Below are positions 26,494 through 36,089 of a stretch of DNA of 64,000 nucleotides, piece by piece (positions within the stretch are counted from its first letter, which is position 1; the number at the start of each line of letters is the position of its first letter). A program made the position numbers and the translations under genes. The stretch covers positions 1-64,000 of the forward strand of contig JAEWVR010000042.1 in NCBI GenBank assembly GCA_023459055.1. The letters are read 5' to 3'. This stretch comes from Fibrobacterota bacterium (GTDB lineage Bacteria; Fibrobacterota; Chitinivibrionia; Chitinivibrionales; Chitinispirillaceae). The notes below the pieces were generated by a model that saw nothing but the letters and a program-made list of their open reading frames with translations, was not told the DNA's origin and did no database searches.

Positions 26494-29400
26494 GTGATAC
26501 AACAAGGAATTTACGAACAGCTGATAACCACGATCATTAACGAAAAACTCGAGGGTATTGGGAACGATTATTACATTGATCGTCAAAAAGTAGACAAAGC
26601 AGAAGTAGTTGATTATGTAGTACAATTTTTAACCAATGTATTGAAAATCGCACTGGAAAGCATTCCAGATGGCGAAAATGACGCGAAAAAATTCAAACAG
26701 ATAGACTTGGCAAATAGTTTAATTAAATGGCTTGCAGATAAATTTCCTGTTATTGATTATAAGGAAAACGAAATAGATGTAAAAGGGCAACTTCTTACTG
26801 CGTTATTTTCGAAAACAAATCCTATTGCAGCTCAATTTGACCAATATGTTAAAAAAGTTACTCCACAAACAGGATTAACACAAAGTGAATTATTCACAGG
26901 ATCAAATGTAGGATTATCACTTGAATCAGAAATAAAAAAAGAGATTATGTCCTCAAATGAAATCTGGTGGCTCGTTTCATTTATTAAATGGACAGGAATT
27001 CGCATTTTTGCTGATGTACTAAAAGAGGCAACGCAGAGTGGTATTAAATTAAGAGTGATTTCGACATCATATATGGGGGCAACTGACCAAAGGGCAATTG
27101 ATTTTTTATCTGATTTACAAAATACAGAAATTAAAATGAGTTATTTGACAGATAGAGAGCGACTTCATGCAAAGGCGTATCTATTTATCAGAAACAATGG
27201 ATTTGATACAGGATATATAGGTTCATCAAATATTTCACATGCAGCAATGACAAATGGACTTGAATGGAATCTAAAGGTAACGACGCATGAAATTCCTCAT
27301 GTTCTCGCAAAATTTAAAAGTTCTTTTACTACGTATTGGGAGTCTTCAGATTTTGAACCTTACTGCTCAACAAATGAGTCCCATCGCGAACGATTAAAGC
27401 GATCATTGACAAAAGAACGACATGAAAAAACAAGTAATGATGAAATCCCATTTTTTGATATAGAACCACATCCATATCAAAAAGCAATTCTTGAGCGACT
27501 TCACATAGAAAGAACGGTACATCATCGTTATAGAAATCTTATCGTTGCTGCTACTGGTACTGGTAAAACAGTCATTGCAGCCTTTGATTTTGCAAAGTAT
27601 TACAAAGAGAATCCATCATGTACGTTTTTATTTATAGCTCATAGAGAAGAAATACTGAAACAATCGCGAGCATCGTTTCGTTCAATTTTACGGGTACATG
27701 ATTTTGGTGAATTATGGGTTGGACAACATGAACCGACAAAGTATAATCAGCTCTTTGTGTCAATTCAAACACTCAATAACAAAATTGACATAATGAATTT
27801 AACGAATGATTATTATGACTATATCGTAATTGATGAAGTACATCATATTGCAGCTGAAAGTTATCAAGGAGTACTGAAACAATTTTCACCAAAACTCTTA
27901 CTTGGATTAACTGCGACACCGGAACGCCTTGATGGAAGCGATATACGAGGAGATTTTTGTAATGTTATTGCAGCAGAATTGCGTTTACCAGAGGCGATAA
28001 ACAGAGGCTATCTTTGTCCATTTCAGTATTATGGTATTAGTGATACGGTTGACCTATCAGAAGTTAAGTGGGATAAAGGTCGATATCTCCCATCAGAGTT
28101 AACAAGACTATACACTGCAAATGATCAGCGTGTGAACCACATTCTCCGTGCGATGCAAAATATCTTGTTTTCGATAAAGTCTGTAAAAGCGCTTGCATTT
28201 TGTGTCTCTCAAGATCATGCTCAATATATGGCAGAGAAATTTATTCTAAATGGTATTAGCGCGGCAGTACTTACAAGTAATAATTCTGATGAACGGAAAA
28301 TGTTGCGACAAAAGTTACAGCACGGAATAATTAACTTTTTATTTGTTGTAGATATTTTTAATGAAGGTGTTGACATTCCAGAAATTGATACGGTATTATT
28401 TTTAAGGCCAACAGAAAGTTTGACCATATTTTTACAGCAGCTCGGTAGGGGATTACGAATATGTGGTGGTAAGGAATGCTTGACTGTGCTTGATTTCGTG
28501 GGAAATGCTAATCCGAATTATGATTTTTCTCAAAAGTTTAGAGCTCTCATTGGAAAATCACATGTTTCTATCCTTGATGAAATAACTACTGACTTTCCAA
28601 ATCTTCCTCTAGGATGTTCAATTATATTAGAAAAAGAGGCCAAAGAGGTAATTCTTAACAATATTAACAAGGCAATTGTAAATCAGCAACGACTGTTACA
28701 ATGTGTCCGTAATTATTCACATCAAACAAATTTGCCACTTACACTACAGAATTTTTTAAAATTAAACCCACACATTACACTTGATGATATTTACAAAAGA
28801 ACTATCGACAATGGTGGTGGATGGTCCCGGTTATGTAGTAAGGCAGGTGTTACGAACTACGTTCTTGATCAAAACATTGAGAACGCAATGTATCGTGGTA
28901 TATCAAAGAAAATTTTACAGTGTACGTCATTTTCGTATTTATCGTTTTTAAAGAACATTTTTGAAAACAGATGTTTATGGGATTCAAAAAGTGATGTGGA
29001 AAATCAATATGCACTGATGGCACACTATGATTTCTGGAACGACACTGGAGTAGTTTGTGGTTTTGAGTCTCTTGAGGAATCAATACAAACATTGTACAAA
29101 AACGAAGCTTTACGTGAAGAATTAATAGCGGTACTTGATCATCTTATAACAACGTTAGATACCTATGAAAAACCAATGCATCTTGGGTTCGAGTCTGCGA
29201 TTACATTGCATGCTCGATATACCAAGGATGAAATACTTGCAGCGTTTGATGTTCATGCCTTTGGAAAAAGGTCACCATTTAAAGAAGGGTGTAAATACGT
29301 AAAGAAATATGATACCGAGTTATTATTTGTAACACTTCAAAAAACCGAAAAGAAATTTTCTCCGACAACGCTATATCATGACTATGCCATAAGTGATACA

Positions 29401-29670
29401 TTATTTCATTGGCAAACACAGAATGCAACTCGCGAAGATAAAGGCAAAGGTTTGTCGTTTGTTAATCATCAGAAAACTGGTAAAAAAATTCTACTATTCG
29501 TAAGAGAGAAAACAGAGGATGAATACAAAAGAACAATGGGCTTTGTGTCAATCGGTCTCGTAAATTATGTCGAATCTTCAGGCCGCAAGCCAATGAATAT
29601 TGTTTGGCGTTTAGAAGAACCTTTACCTGGATTTTTGTGGAATGATGCAGCAAAGTTAGCTATTGGATGA
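26494..29670 (+). CDS. PLD nuclease-superfamily II helicase-DUF3427 protein
   Basis: This 1058-residue multidomain protein carries several recognisable blocks. Residues about 1-120 are helical. Next is a phospholipase D-like nuclease domain with HAKAYLFIR near 225 and GYIGSSNIS just after, giving one HxK motif. A superfamily II helicase follows, with Walker A AATGTGKT at about 352, DEVHH at about 447, TATPERLDG near 480 and motif VI QQLGRGLRICGG near 648. The C-terminal DUF3427-type domain contains HDYAISDTLFHWQTQN (about 965-985). This architecture is typical of bacterial genomic-island helicases and of some restriction-like defence systems. The start is GTG 26494 with only a weak AAGG upstream. 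Neighbouring Fic and AlbA_2 genes fit a defence island, but no function is proven. Confidence 0.9.
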   Translation: MIQQGIYEQLITTIINEKLEGIGNDYYIDRQKVDKAEVVDYVVQFLTNVLKIALESIPDGENDAKKFKQIDLANSLIKWLADKFPVIDYKENEIDVKGQLLTALFSKTNPIAAQFDQYVKKVTPQTGLTQSELFTGSNVGLSLESEIKKEIMSSNEIWWLVSFIKWTGIRIFADVLKEATQSGIKLRVISTSYMGATDQRAIDFLSDLQNTEIKMSYLTDRERLHAKAYLFIRNNGFDTGYIGSSNISHAAMTNGLEWNLKVTTHEIPHVLAKFKSSFTTYWESSDFEPYCSTNESHRERLKRSLTKERHEKTSNDEIPFFDIEPHPYQKAILERLHIERTVHHRYRNLIVAATGTGKTVIAAFDFAKYYKENPSCTFLFIAHREEILKQSRASFRSILRVHDFGELWVGQHEPTKYNQLFVSIQTLNNKIDIMNLTNDYYDYIVIDEVHHIAAESYQGVLKQFSPKLLLGLTATPERLDGSDIRGDFCNVIAAELRLPEAINRGYLCPFQYYGISDTVDLSEVKWDKGRYLPSELTRLYTANDQRVNHILRAMQNILFSIKSVKALAFCVSQDHAQYMAEKFILNGISAAVLTSNNSDERKMLRQKLQHGIINFLFVVDIFNEGVDIPEIDTVLFLRPTESLTIFLQQLGRGLRICGGKECLTVLDFVGNANPNYDFSQKFRALIGKSHVSILDEITTDFPNLPLGCSIILEKEAKEVILNNINKAIVNQQRLLQCVRNYSHQTNLPLTLQNFLKLNPHITLDDIYKRTIDNGGGWSRLCSKAGVTNYVLDQNIENAMYRGISKKILQCTSFSYLSFLKNIFENRCLWDSKSDVENQYALMAHYDFWNDTGVVCGFESLEESIQTLYKNEALREELIAVLDHLITTLDTYEKPMHLGFESAITLHARYTKDEILAAFDVHAFGKRSPFKEGCKYVKKYDTELLFVTLQKTEKKFSPTTLYHDYAISDTLFHWQTQNATREDKGKGLSFVNHQKTGKKILLFVREKTEDEYKRTMGFVSIGLVNYVESSGRKPMNIVWRLEEPLPGFLWNDAAKLAIG

Positions 29671-29719
29671 AATCGTATAAGGCTTCTAATTCTTATACAG
29701 TCTTAACATTTTATAGCCC

Positions 29720-30010
29720 AACCATCACAACTCCCTCGCCGAAACCAAATTTCCCCGACCCGAAACCAAACTTCCTAGCGCCGTTTGCTTTGTTCTCCTG
29801 TGCCGGTATACCATTTTCAGCGGCCGGGGAGAACAATATTTTCCGCCGAAGGGTCAATTTCCGGAGCCGGAAGGTTATTTCCTGTCGCCCGGAGTAATTT
29901 CTTTTGGCCCGGGTATTACATCTCCGGCTCCGGGATAAACTTTTCTCACCCAAACCATAACTTCTTTTAGTCCAACATTAATTTCTCCACCCCGGTACTA
30001 AAATTGTCCT
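29720..30010. repeat. Degenerate tandem repeat, about 21-nt period, C/G-patterned
   Basis: On the + strand about 13 units can be laid end to end, most of them 21 nt (range about 18-26): for example GAAACCAAATTTCCCCGACCC at 29741-29761, the near copy at 29762-29782, and later units with TTTCC followed by GGAGCCGG or CGCCCGG. Roughly half of each unit is an A/T block with TTTC and the other half C/G-rich. Both strands are open in places, but only because stops are rare in such sequence. There is no ribosome site or family match; it looks like a decayed minisatellite and not a gene. Confidence 0.65.
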
Positions 30011-30314
30011 GAACTATGATTTTTATAATACACATGATTTACATGATTAGAGTAAGTTGTATCTGTGGGAAAAAATCCTTCGCAGACTCAATATGAGCTG
30101 CTTGTCAGTTCCGGTAGTGTGGTACCTGAAAAGGAATCCGACAACGATGGAAGAGAGAAATAAAAAAATTAAAAAATTTGTAGCGCCCGTTTTGTCAGTT
30201 AGTATATTTATTTCAAGCTTGCTCAAATAAGACCGCTTGTCTTGTTATTTTTCCGGTTTCTTATTTGTGAGAAAAATGTAACAATTTAAAACCCAAAAGA
30301 AGGAGTCACACCCT
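30011..30314. other. Intergenic, no recognised gene
   Basis: AT-rich sequence leading to the AAGAAGGAG ribosome site of the next gene. No repeat or open frame with support was seen. Confidence 0.4.
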
Positions 30315-31011
30315 ATGGCTGACACTACTTCAGTTGTTGCACAAACAGAAACAACTGACAAAAGTAAAAAAATCAAGTGATTATGAGCGTCCGGAGCAGA
30401 CGCTGGAACGTCACCGTCTTTCGCTGACAAATGCGAATGACCCGCGTATCCTTGATGTCCTTGGCAGGTTTAATTATTCCACAACCCGTATTAATGACGG
30501 GCTTGCTCTTGTCAAGAAGGCAACAGACATGATTGCCGGACAGAAGAAGGAAAAAGGTGAACAGCTGGCGGCATCAAAGATGCTGGATGAACGTTTTACT
30601 GATGCGCTGGAGCAATTCAAAATCACCCGCACCATTGCGCGCAGTGTTTTTGCTGATAATCCCAATGCGTATGTTGCCCTTGAACTTACCGGTGAAGTGA
30701 AATCATCATTGTCGGGATTTGTCAAGCAGTCCGGAACATTCTATGCCAATGTACTCACCAATCCATCATTCAGCAGTGCGCTTGCAGAATATGGCTTTAC
30801 AGAAGCAAAGCTGCTCGCAGAACAGGCGCTGATCACCGGTGTACTTGAAGCAAACTCGATGCACAAAAAGGAACGCGGTGAAGCAATTGAGGCAACAGCA
30901 CTTCGCGATGCAGCCTTTGATGATCTCGATGCCTGGATGTCACGTTTTTACACTGTTGTCAATGCGTCAATGAAAAAACAACCTGAGTTGCTCAGAATTC
31001 TCGGAATGTAA
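30315..31011 (+). CDS. Internally duplicated helical protein of unknown function, frameshifted at a 7-A run
   Basis: I do not recognise this family. The best start is ATG 30315, with AAGGAG 9 bp upstream; it reads MADTTSVVAQTETTDKSKKIK and stops at TGA 30378. The long frame (SSDYERPEQTLERHRLSL onward to 31011) lies +1 from it, and the two join at AAAAAAA (30366-30372). Six A would give one continuous frame. Otherwise translation would have to start at TTG 30334, which has no ribosome site. The protein is predicted all-helical with two similar halves: RINDGLALVKKATDMIAGQKKEKGE and KLLAEQALITGVLEANSMHKKERGE, each followed by an acidic helix and a proline-bounded end. Function, partners and location are unknown. 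Confidence 0.6.
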
Positions 31012-31028
31012 CAATCATCGTGTAAATG

Positions 31029-31058
31029 CCGGAGGCCGGAATTGTTCCGGTCTTCCGG
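31029..31058 (+). terminator. GC-rich hairpin after the duplicated helical protein gene
   Basis: CCGGAGGCCGGAA (31029-31041) pairs with TTCCGGTCTTCCGG (31045-31058), leaving one bulge and a 3-nt loop, 17 bp past the stop. TTGATTG follows, a weak T-tract. Confidence 0.55.
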
Positions 31059-31346
31059 TTGATTGTCGTATCGGTATACTTTCCAACAGTTGTGCCGCCA
31101 GGGGGACTTTGAGAGCTGAATGGTCTGTTTGGCTTATAGTATATTCTGTCAAGTCCACCTGCGGGGATTTCCCCAGGAGGGATGTACTATTATGATTTCA
31201 TTCCGAGCCCTGACTGTTAAGGAGGGGTTTTGATGACGTTGGGAAGAAAGCCCTCCCTTACGGTCAGGCCTCGGAATTGACGCCCAGGCGCGCAATCGGC
31301 ACAGTAGCAACATGTCAACACTGAGCTAACAACATTGTCGGGAGAT
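31059..31346. repeat. C/G-rich intergenic block with a 26-bp imperfect inverted repeat
   Basis: Arms 31201-31226 and 31251-31276 pair at 22 of 26 positions around a 24-nt spacer; both ends are TTCCGAG/CTCGGAA. The block also holds GGGGGACTT (also present at 50887) and a short hairpin CCTGCGGGGA...CCCCAGG. It resembles a REP- or MITE-like element. No transposase was seen. Confidence 0.6.
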
Positions 31347-34300
31347 TCAGGGGGCGTGTTTCTTTTTTTCAATAATTTTACCGGTCCAGAATGTAAGCGC
31401 TTTCTTAAGTTCATCCGTCCGGATTGGTTTTGAAAGATAATCATCCATTCCGGCGGCAATACATTTATCGCGGTCACCCTGCATTGCATTTGCAGTCATT
31501 GCAATTATAACAACATCGGAATGTGTCCTGGAATTGGATTCTTTACGAATAATTTTTGTTGCTTCATAGCCATCAAGTTCAGGCATTTGACAATCCATAA
31601 ATATTAAATCATAATTTGACTCTTTCGCTGCTTTCAGGCACTCAATCCCGTTCTGTATAGTATCAGCATGGTAACCCATCTTTTTCAGAATAGATGTTAT
31701 TACCAGTTGATTAATAGGATTATCTTCAACGACGAGTATTTTAATTTTTTTAAAAATTGAATCGATATTTTTGGCAGAATGGCCATATTCCAAAATTTTA
31801 CTAGAATCCTCAGATACTTTGAATTTAAGTTTTAAAAGATTACTGTAAAGCTGATGATGCTTTACGGGTTTAATCAGATATCCCGAAAAACCTTTTGCAG
31901 AAAGTTCACTCACTTCGTTAAGCTGTGTAAGTTTTGTCAATAAAATCAATTTAACAGAATTGTAGTGTGAATCATTCCTGATTACTTTTCCGAATTCTTC
32001 ACCATCACAATCCTGTAAGTTTTTATCAATAATCGCAAGATCAAACATGGAAGTATTAATGCTTTCTTTCAAAGCAATCAGCGTATCTGCAGAGTTAGTT
32101 GTTTCAACAATGAAACATCCATGAAACTGCAGAAGGTTTCGGATCATTGTTCTTACAGGTTGGACCGCAGAGCATACCAGTATCCTGTAGTTGGAAAATT
32201 TATGAACTTCTGCCTGCCACTTGTTAATCGTACCGGAGTATTTTTTCAATCGTACGGTAAACCAGAAGGTAGATCCAACGGATTGTATAGATTCAACACC
32301 TATCGAACCATTCATCAGTTCTGCGAGTTGCTTGGATATTGCAAGGCCAAGTCCTGTTCCGCCATATTTTCTTGATGTTGTGTTGTCAACCTGAACAAAA
32401 GGAGAAAAAAGACCCGGAACTCTTTCTATTGGAATACCGATTCCTTTGTCAGAAATGCTTGTTTTGATATAAATCGAGTCCTCAGTATATTCAAGCATCT
32501 CTGTATGGATATAAATATCACCCTGCTCACTGAATTTAATCGCATTACCAACGAGATTATATACAATCTGCTTTAATCGTCCTGCATCACCTTTAACCGC
32601 TGATGGTATAGTGGGATCGATAAAACAAACAAGCTCAAGATTTTTCTCATTTGCGCGAACCGAGAGTACTTCGATGGTGTCTTCTATCACAGAGTAAAGA
32701 TCGAAAGTTTCGTCAAGGAGTTCAAGCTTGCCGGCCTCAATTTTCGAAAAATCAAGAATATCATTGATTAGCGATAACAGGGCTTCAGAACTTGTCCTGA
32801 TAACTTCGGTATAAATTCTTTGTTCGGGCGAAAGAATTGTTTCTCCTAAAAGATTCACCATTCCGATTACACCATTCATAGGGGTGCGGATTTCATGACT
32901 CATATTTGCCAGAAAGAGACTTTTCGCGCTATTCGCATTTTCGGCAGTTTCTTTTGCAATTTTTAATTGTTCAGTTGCTTTTCGATACTCCGTAATATCC
33001 TGCATTATTAGAATAATACCTTGTGATGGAGTTGCGGGATCAATTGCTTTATTAACAATGCTCACCCAAAATCGTGTTCCATTTTTATGACGGACTATCG
33101 ATTCGCTTGTAAACACATTACCAGCCAGCAGTACAGGATCAGCGCTGGTTACCAATTGCATATATGCGTCGACAGATTCAAATAGTATCTGCACACTTTG
33201 ATGTTCAAGACTGGTTGATTCATATCCAAACATTTCGCACATTTTTGTATTTGACCATAAAAGTATATCAGATTTTACAAATGCGATACCAACACCCGCA
33301 TTGTCAAGAATGACTTTATGAAGAAGTGAAATTCGGTTAAGGTCAATCTCCATTTTCTTGCGTAAAGTAATATCACGTGCAACCACGACAAGCCCCACAA
33401 TTTTATCGCCGCTTCGCAATGGAGCTTTAACAATATCAGCAAGAATATTTTTACCATTTGCGTAGGTCAGAAGAAGTTCATTCGTCTGATTTTCACCAGT
33501 TTTAAGAACTAATGTATCCTGTTGCCGAAACTGTTCTGCAAGATTGTCAGGGAAAAAATCGAAATCAGTTTTTCCAACTATTTCATTAATAGGTATACCG
33601 GTGAATTTTGAAAACTCAAGATTTGCACCCATATAAAAACCGAACGTGTCTTTGAAAAAAACAAGATCAGGTATTGAGTTAAGCAATCCACTTAACAATA
33701 CAGCTGTTTTGTGCTCCGCGTTTTGGGCTCGTATACGTTCAGTAATATCAAAGGTAATGGAAAAAAGAAGTGCCTTATTATTAATAATCAGTGGTGTACT
33801 GTAAATTTCAACATCACGAATTGATCCATCGGCACGACGATGCTGGTATACTTGGTGATTTTTATCTTGATTGACACTTTCGGATATTTCCTTTTTGAGT
33901 CTTTCCTGAGAAAGAACACAAATGTCAAAAATGGTTTTTTTTGAAAATTCCTTTTCTGTCCAACCATAGTACTGGATTGCAGCCTTGTTGACACTTGCAA
34001 TGTTTCCGGTTGTTGGTTCAATAAGCAGAATTACAGCTGAGTTGTCTTCAAAAAATGAACGATACTTGTTTTCACTTTCCTTAAGCAGCTGTTCGGAATT
34101 TTTACGAAGTGATATATCGCTGTGAGTACCATACATTTTCCATGGCTTATTATCGTCTGTCCACTCAATAACCTTTCCTCTTACATGAAGCCACAACCAG
34201 TGACCATCAGCGTGTTTCATTCTGGTTTCAAAATCAACAAAATCCAGTTCTCCAGTGAAATGTTTTTCAAGAAGAATTTCCATGTTTTTAGTATCATCAG

Positions 34301-35189
34301 GGTGGACAAGTCCGTTCCATGTTTTGATATGAGGTTTCAAATCGTTTATCGAGTACCCAAGCATTTCTGCCCATCGATCATTGAAAATTATCTTGCCTGA
34401 TAGAATATCCCACTCAAATGTACCGATATTTGTTCCTTTAATTACATCTGCGAGGCGATCCCCTTGTCTTCTTATACAATGTTCTGATTCTATCAGTTTT
34501 TCATTCTGCTCTTTTGTCATCAGGATCATATTGCGGATTTCAGAATTTAATTCACCAAGTGCATCCTGTAAGATTCTTAAAGGATGATCAGCGGGAAAAA
34601 GGTGAACATTTACATCACTATTTTCCCAGATGGCAGAGCCGGTTTGTCTGACAAGTGTATGTATGTCGGTGAGGTTGACCAGGACTTTTTCAGATTTTTG
34701 TGGTGGCAGGTTGTCAAATACTTTTTCGTTTCCTGATGATTCCAATTTGTTAATAATATCAAATGCTTCGTCGATTGTTTTTACAAAAACATAATTTTGC
34801 TTAATTATGGTTTGTGAAAAGAGAAGCACCGCTTTTGCCCATGTTTTTGCACCACAGATAAAGGTAACTTCAGGAAAACAGTTGTATTTTTTATTCAGAC
34901 GTTTTAATGTCTGGGAGTATTGCCAGCGTGATTGAAATGAACCACCTGTTATATCGGTGTAATCAGTAACCCTGTAATACCTTTTTCCTTCAAGACCAGC
35001 GTCGTGAAATACACGTTCAAATGTTTCAAATCCGTTCTTTGCATCATCACCCTCAAATATTCCACCAAGTTTAGAGAAAAACACTTTTCCTTTGATAATT
35101 CCGCTATGGTAATAACAGTTGTGTTCAGGATTTTCAAATTGCCAGTCAGGGTGGAATTCAAGGTCCCTGTATGATAAATTTGTTGACAT
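31347..35189 (-). CDS. Soluble hybrid sensor histidine kinase: SpoIIAA-like domain, four PAS, HisKA, HATPase, two REC
   Basis: This 1280-residue signalling protein has no membrane segment, so it senses inside the cell. Residues about 1-150 resemble the SpoIIAA/STAS-like N-terminal domain seen in some delta-proteobacterial PAS kinases ([20 protein letters not shown]). Four PAS domains follow at about 245-365, 373-488, 495-612 and 620-737. The phosphoacceptor His765 is in [16 protein letters not shown], and the ATPase lobe spans about 860-980 ([27 protein letters not shown]). The first REC (1002-1115) has Asp1055; the second (1149-1270) has Asp1199 in [14 protein letters not shown]. No ribosome site precedes the ATG. 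Cognate outputs are not adjacent; phosphotransfer to the second REC is expected. Confidence 0.93.
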   Translation of the reverse strand: MSTNLSYRDLEFHPDWQFENPEHNCYYHSGIIKGKVFFSKLGGIFEGDDAKNGFETFERVFHDAGLEGKRYYRVTDYTDITGGSFQSRWQYSQTLKRLNKKYNCFPEVTFICGAKTWAKAVLLFSQTIIKQNYVFVKTIDEAFDIINKLESSGNEKVFDNLPPQKSEKVLVNLTDIHTLVRQTGSAIWENSDVNVHLFPADHPLRILQDALGELNSEIRNMILMTKEQNEKLIESEHCIRRQGDRLADVIKGTNIGTFEWDILSGKIIFNDRWAEMLGYSINDLKPHIKTWNGLVHPDDTKNMEILLEKHFTGELDFVDFETRMKHADGHWLWLHVRGKVIEWTDDNKPWKMYGTHSDISLRKNSEQLLKESENKYRSFFEDNSAVILLIEPTTGNIASVNKAAIQYYGWTEKEFSKKTIFDICVLSQERLKKEISESVNQDKNHQVYQHRRADGSIRDVEIYSTPLIINNKALLFSITFDITERIRAQNAEHKTAVLLSGLLNSIPDLVFFKDTFGFYMGANLEFSKFTGIPINEIVGKTDFDFFPDNLAEQFRQQDTLVLKTGENQTNELLLTYANGKNILADIVKAPLRSGDKIVGLVVVARDITLRKKMEIDLNRISLLHKVILDNAGVGIAFVKSDILLWSNTKMCEMFGYESTSLEHQSVQILFESVDAYMQLVTSADPVLLAGNVFTSESIVRHKNGTRFWVSIVNKAIDPATPSQGIILIMQDITEYRKATEQLKIAKETAENANSAKSLFLANMSHEIRTPMNGVIGMVNLLGETILSPEQRIYTEVIRTSSEALLSLINDILDFSKIEAGKLELLDETFDLYSVIEDTIEVLSVRANEKNLELVCFIDPTIPSAVKGDAGRLKQIVYNLVGNAIKFSEQGDIYIHTEMLEYTEDSIYIKTSISDKGIGIPIERVPGLFSPFVQVDNTTSRKYGGTGLGLAISKQLAELMNGSIGVESIQSVGSTFWFTVRLKKYSGTINKWQAEVHKFSNYRILVCSAVQPVRTMIRNLLQFHGCFIVETTNSADTLIALKESINTSMFDLAIIDKNLQDCDGEEFGKVIRNDSHYNSVKLILLTKLTQLNEVSELSAKGFSGYLIKPVKHHQLYSNLLKLKFKVSEDSSKILEYGHSAKNIDSIFKKIKILVVEDNPINQLVITSILKKMGYHADTIQNGIECLKAAKESNYDLIFMDCQMPELDGYEATKIIRKESNSRTHSDVVIIAMTANAMQGDRDKCIAAGMDDYLSKPIRTDELKKALTFWTGKIIEKKKHAP

Positions 35190-35354
35190 AGTGTAGTACA
35201 GTATTTCTTGATTAACAATGAGTTCTAATGCTCCACCCGTTACTTGGACGTTCCAGTAATTATAAACTGAAATATAAAAATATAGAAGGTATTTTCTTTT
35301 ACTTTTCTATGGAATATAGTAGTTTATAGTCTAAAATTGAGAATTAAAATTTGC

Positions 35355-35444
35355 GGAGAGGTGCCCGAGCGGTTTAAGGGACACGCCTGGAAAGCGTGCG
35401 TACGGGTAACCGTACCCAGGGTTCAAATCCCTGCCTCTCCGCCA
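35355..35444 (+). tRNA. tRNA-Ser (GGA anticodon)
   Basis: The 90-nt gene folds as a long-variable-arm serine tRNA. The acceptor is GGAGAGG with CCTCTCC, the discriminator is G and the CCA end is encoded (35442-35444). The anticodon loop CTGGAAA carries GGA between CACGC and GCGTG. The variable arm GTACGGGTAACCGTAC forms a stem, and the T-loop is GTTCAAATC. It is close to the serine GGA tRNA of other bacteria. Confidence 0.95.
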
Positions 35445-35645
35445 TTTATATAAAAGACTCCTGATATATTCTATTACAGATCTTTATTTAAATAAAATTT
35501 CCAGTTGGCATTTTTAATAGTTCGATTCTACATATACATTATATATTCTCCTGATATATACTCTCGCAATATCTTCAGCACATGACTTATATTTTCCAGA
35601 TTATAGAGTAGCGGATTAGTCATTTTCGGGATTATTGATCAACTT

Positions 35646-36089
35646 ATGCTTATCGATAAGAGCAGTGCCTACAGAATACTTGATGCAAACTGTAACCGTT
35701 TGAGGGAGGGTCTCAGGTTAATTGAGGAGTATTATCGTTTTGTTGAAAATAATGAAACCTTAACTGTTGCATTCAAATCGTTGCGTCACAAGTTAAAAAA
35801 TGTTGAGCAATTACTTGGCAGGGAGAATCTCTTATTGAATCGCGATACCTCAACGGATTGTTTATCAAAGGATAACAGACCGGAGGAGTTGACTCGCAAT
35901 AGTATTGACGATATAGTTAATGCAGGATTTAAGCGGGCTCAGGAAGCGAGCAGGGTTATTGAGGAATATGCCAAAATTATCGACTCTCCCGATGTTTCAT
36001 CAATAGCAAAATTAATCCGATTTGAACTTTACACCTTTGAAAAAGATCTCTGGATACACGATCATGGCAAAAAAAAAGCAGGAAACTGA
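35646..36089 (+). CDS. Stand-alone ThiD2-like domain protein
   Basis: The 147 residues match the ThiD2 domain that is normally fused to the N terminus of thiamine-phosphate synthase (ThiE): RILDANCNRLREGLRLIEEY at about 10-29, then the central LLNRDTSTDCL, and FKRAQEASRVIEEYAKI at about 94-110. ThiD2 was proposed to act as a hydroxymethylpyrimidine-phosphate kinase. No thiE is attached or adjacent. The gene overlaps ftsK by 26 bp, so the two may be translationally coupled. The protein is helical and cytoplasmic. Thiamine biosynthesis is the most likely link, but a regulatory or unrelated role cannot be excluded from sequence. Confidence 0.75.
   Translation: MLIDKSSAYRILDANCNRLREGLRLIEEYYRFVENNETLTVAFKSLRHKLKNVEQLLGRENLLLNRDTSTDCLSKDNRPEELTRNSIDDIVNAGFKRAQEASRVIEEYAKIIDSPDVSSIAKLIRFELYTFEKDLWIHDHGKKKAGN

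Noticed and set aside
29667..29953. Open frames on both strands in the degenerate repeat
   Set aside because: Their openness follows from the base pattern of the repeat; neither has a ribosome site or a family match.
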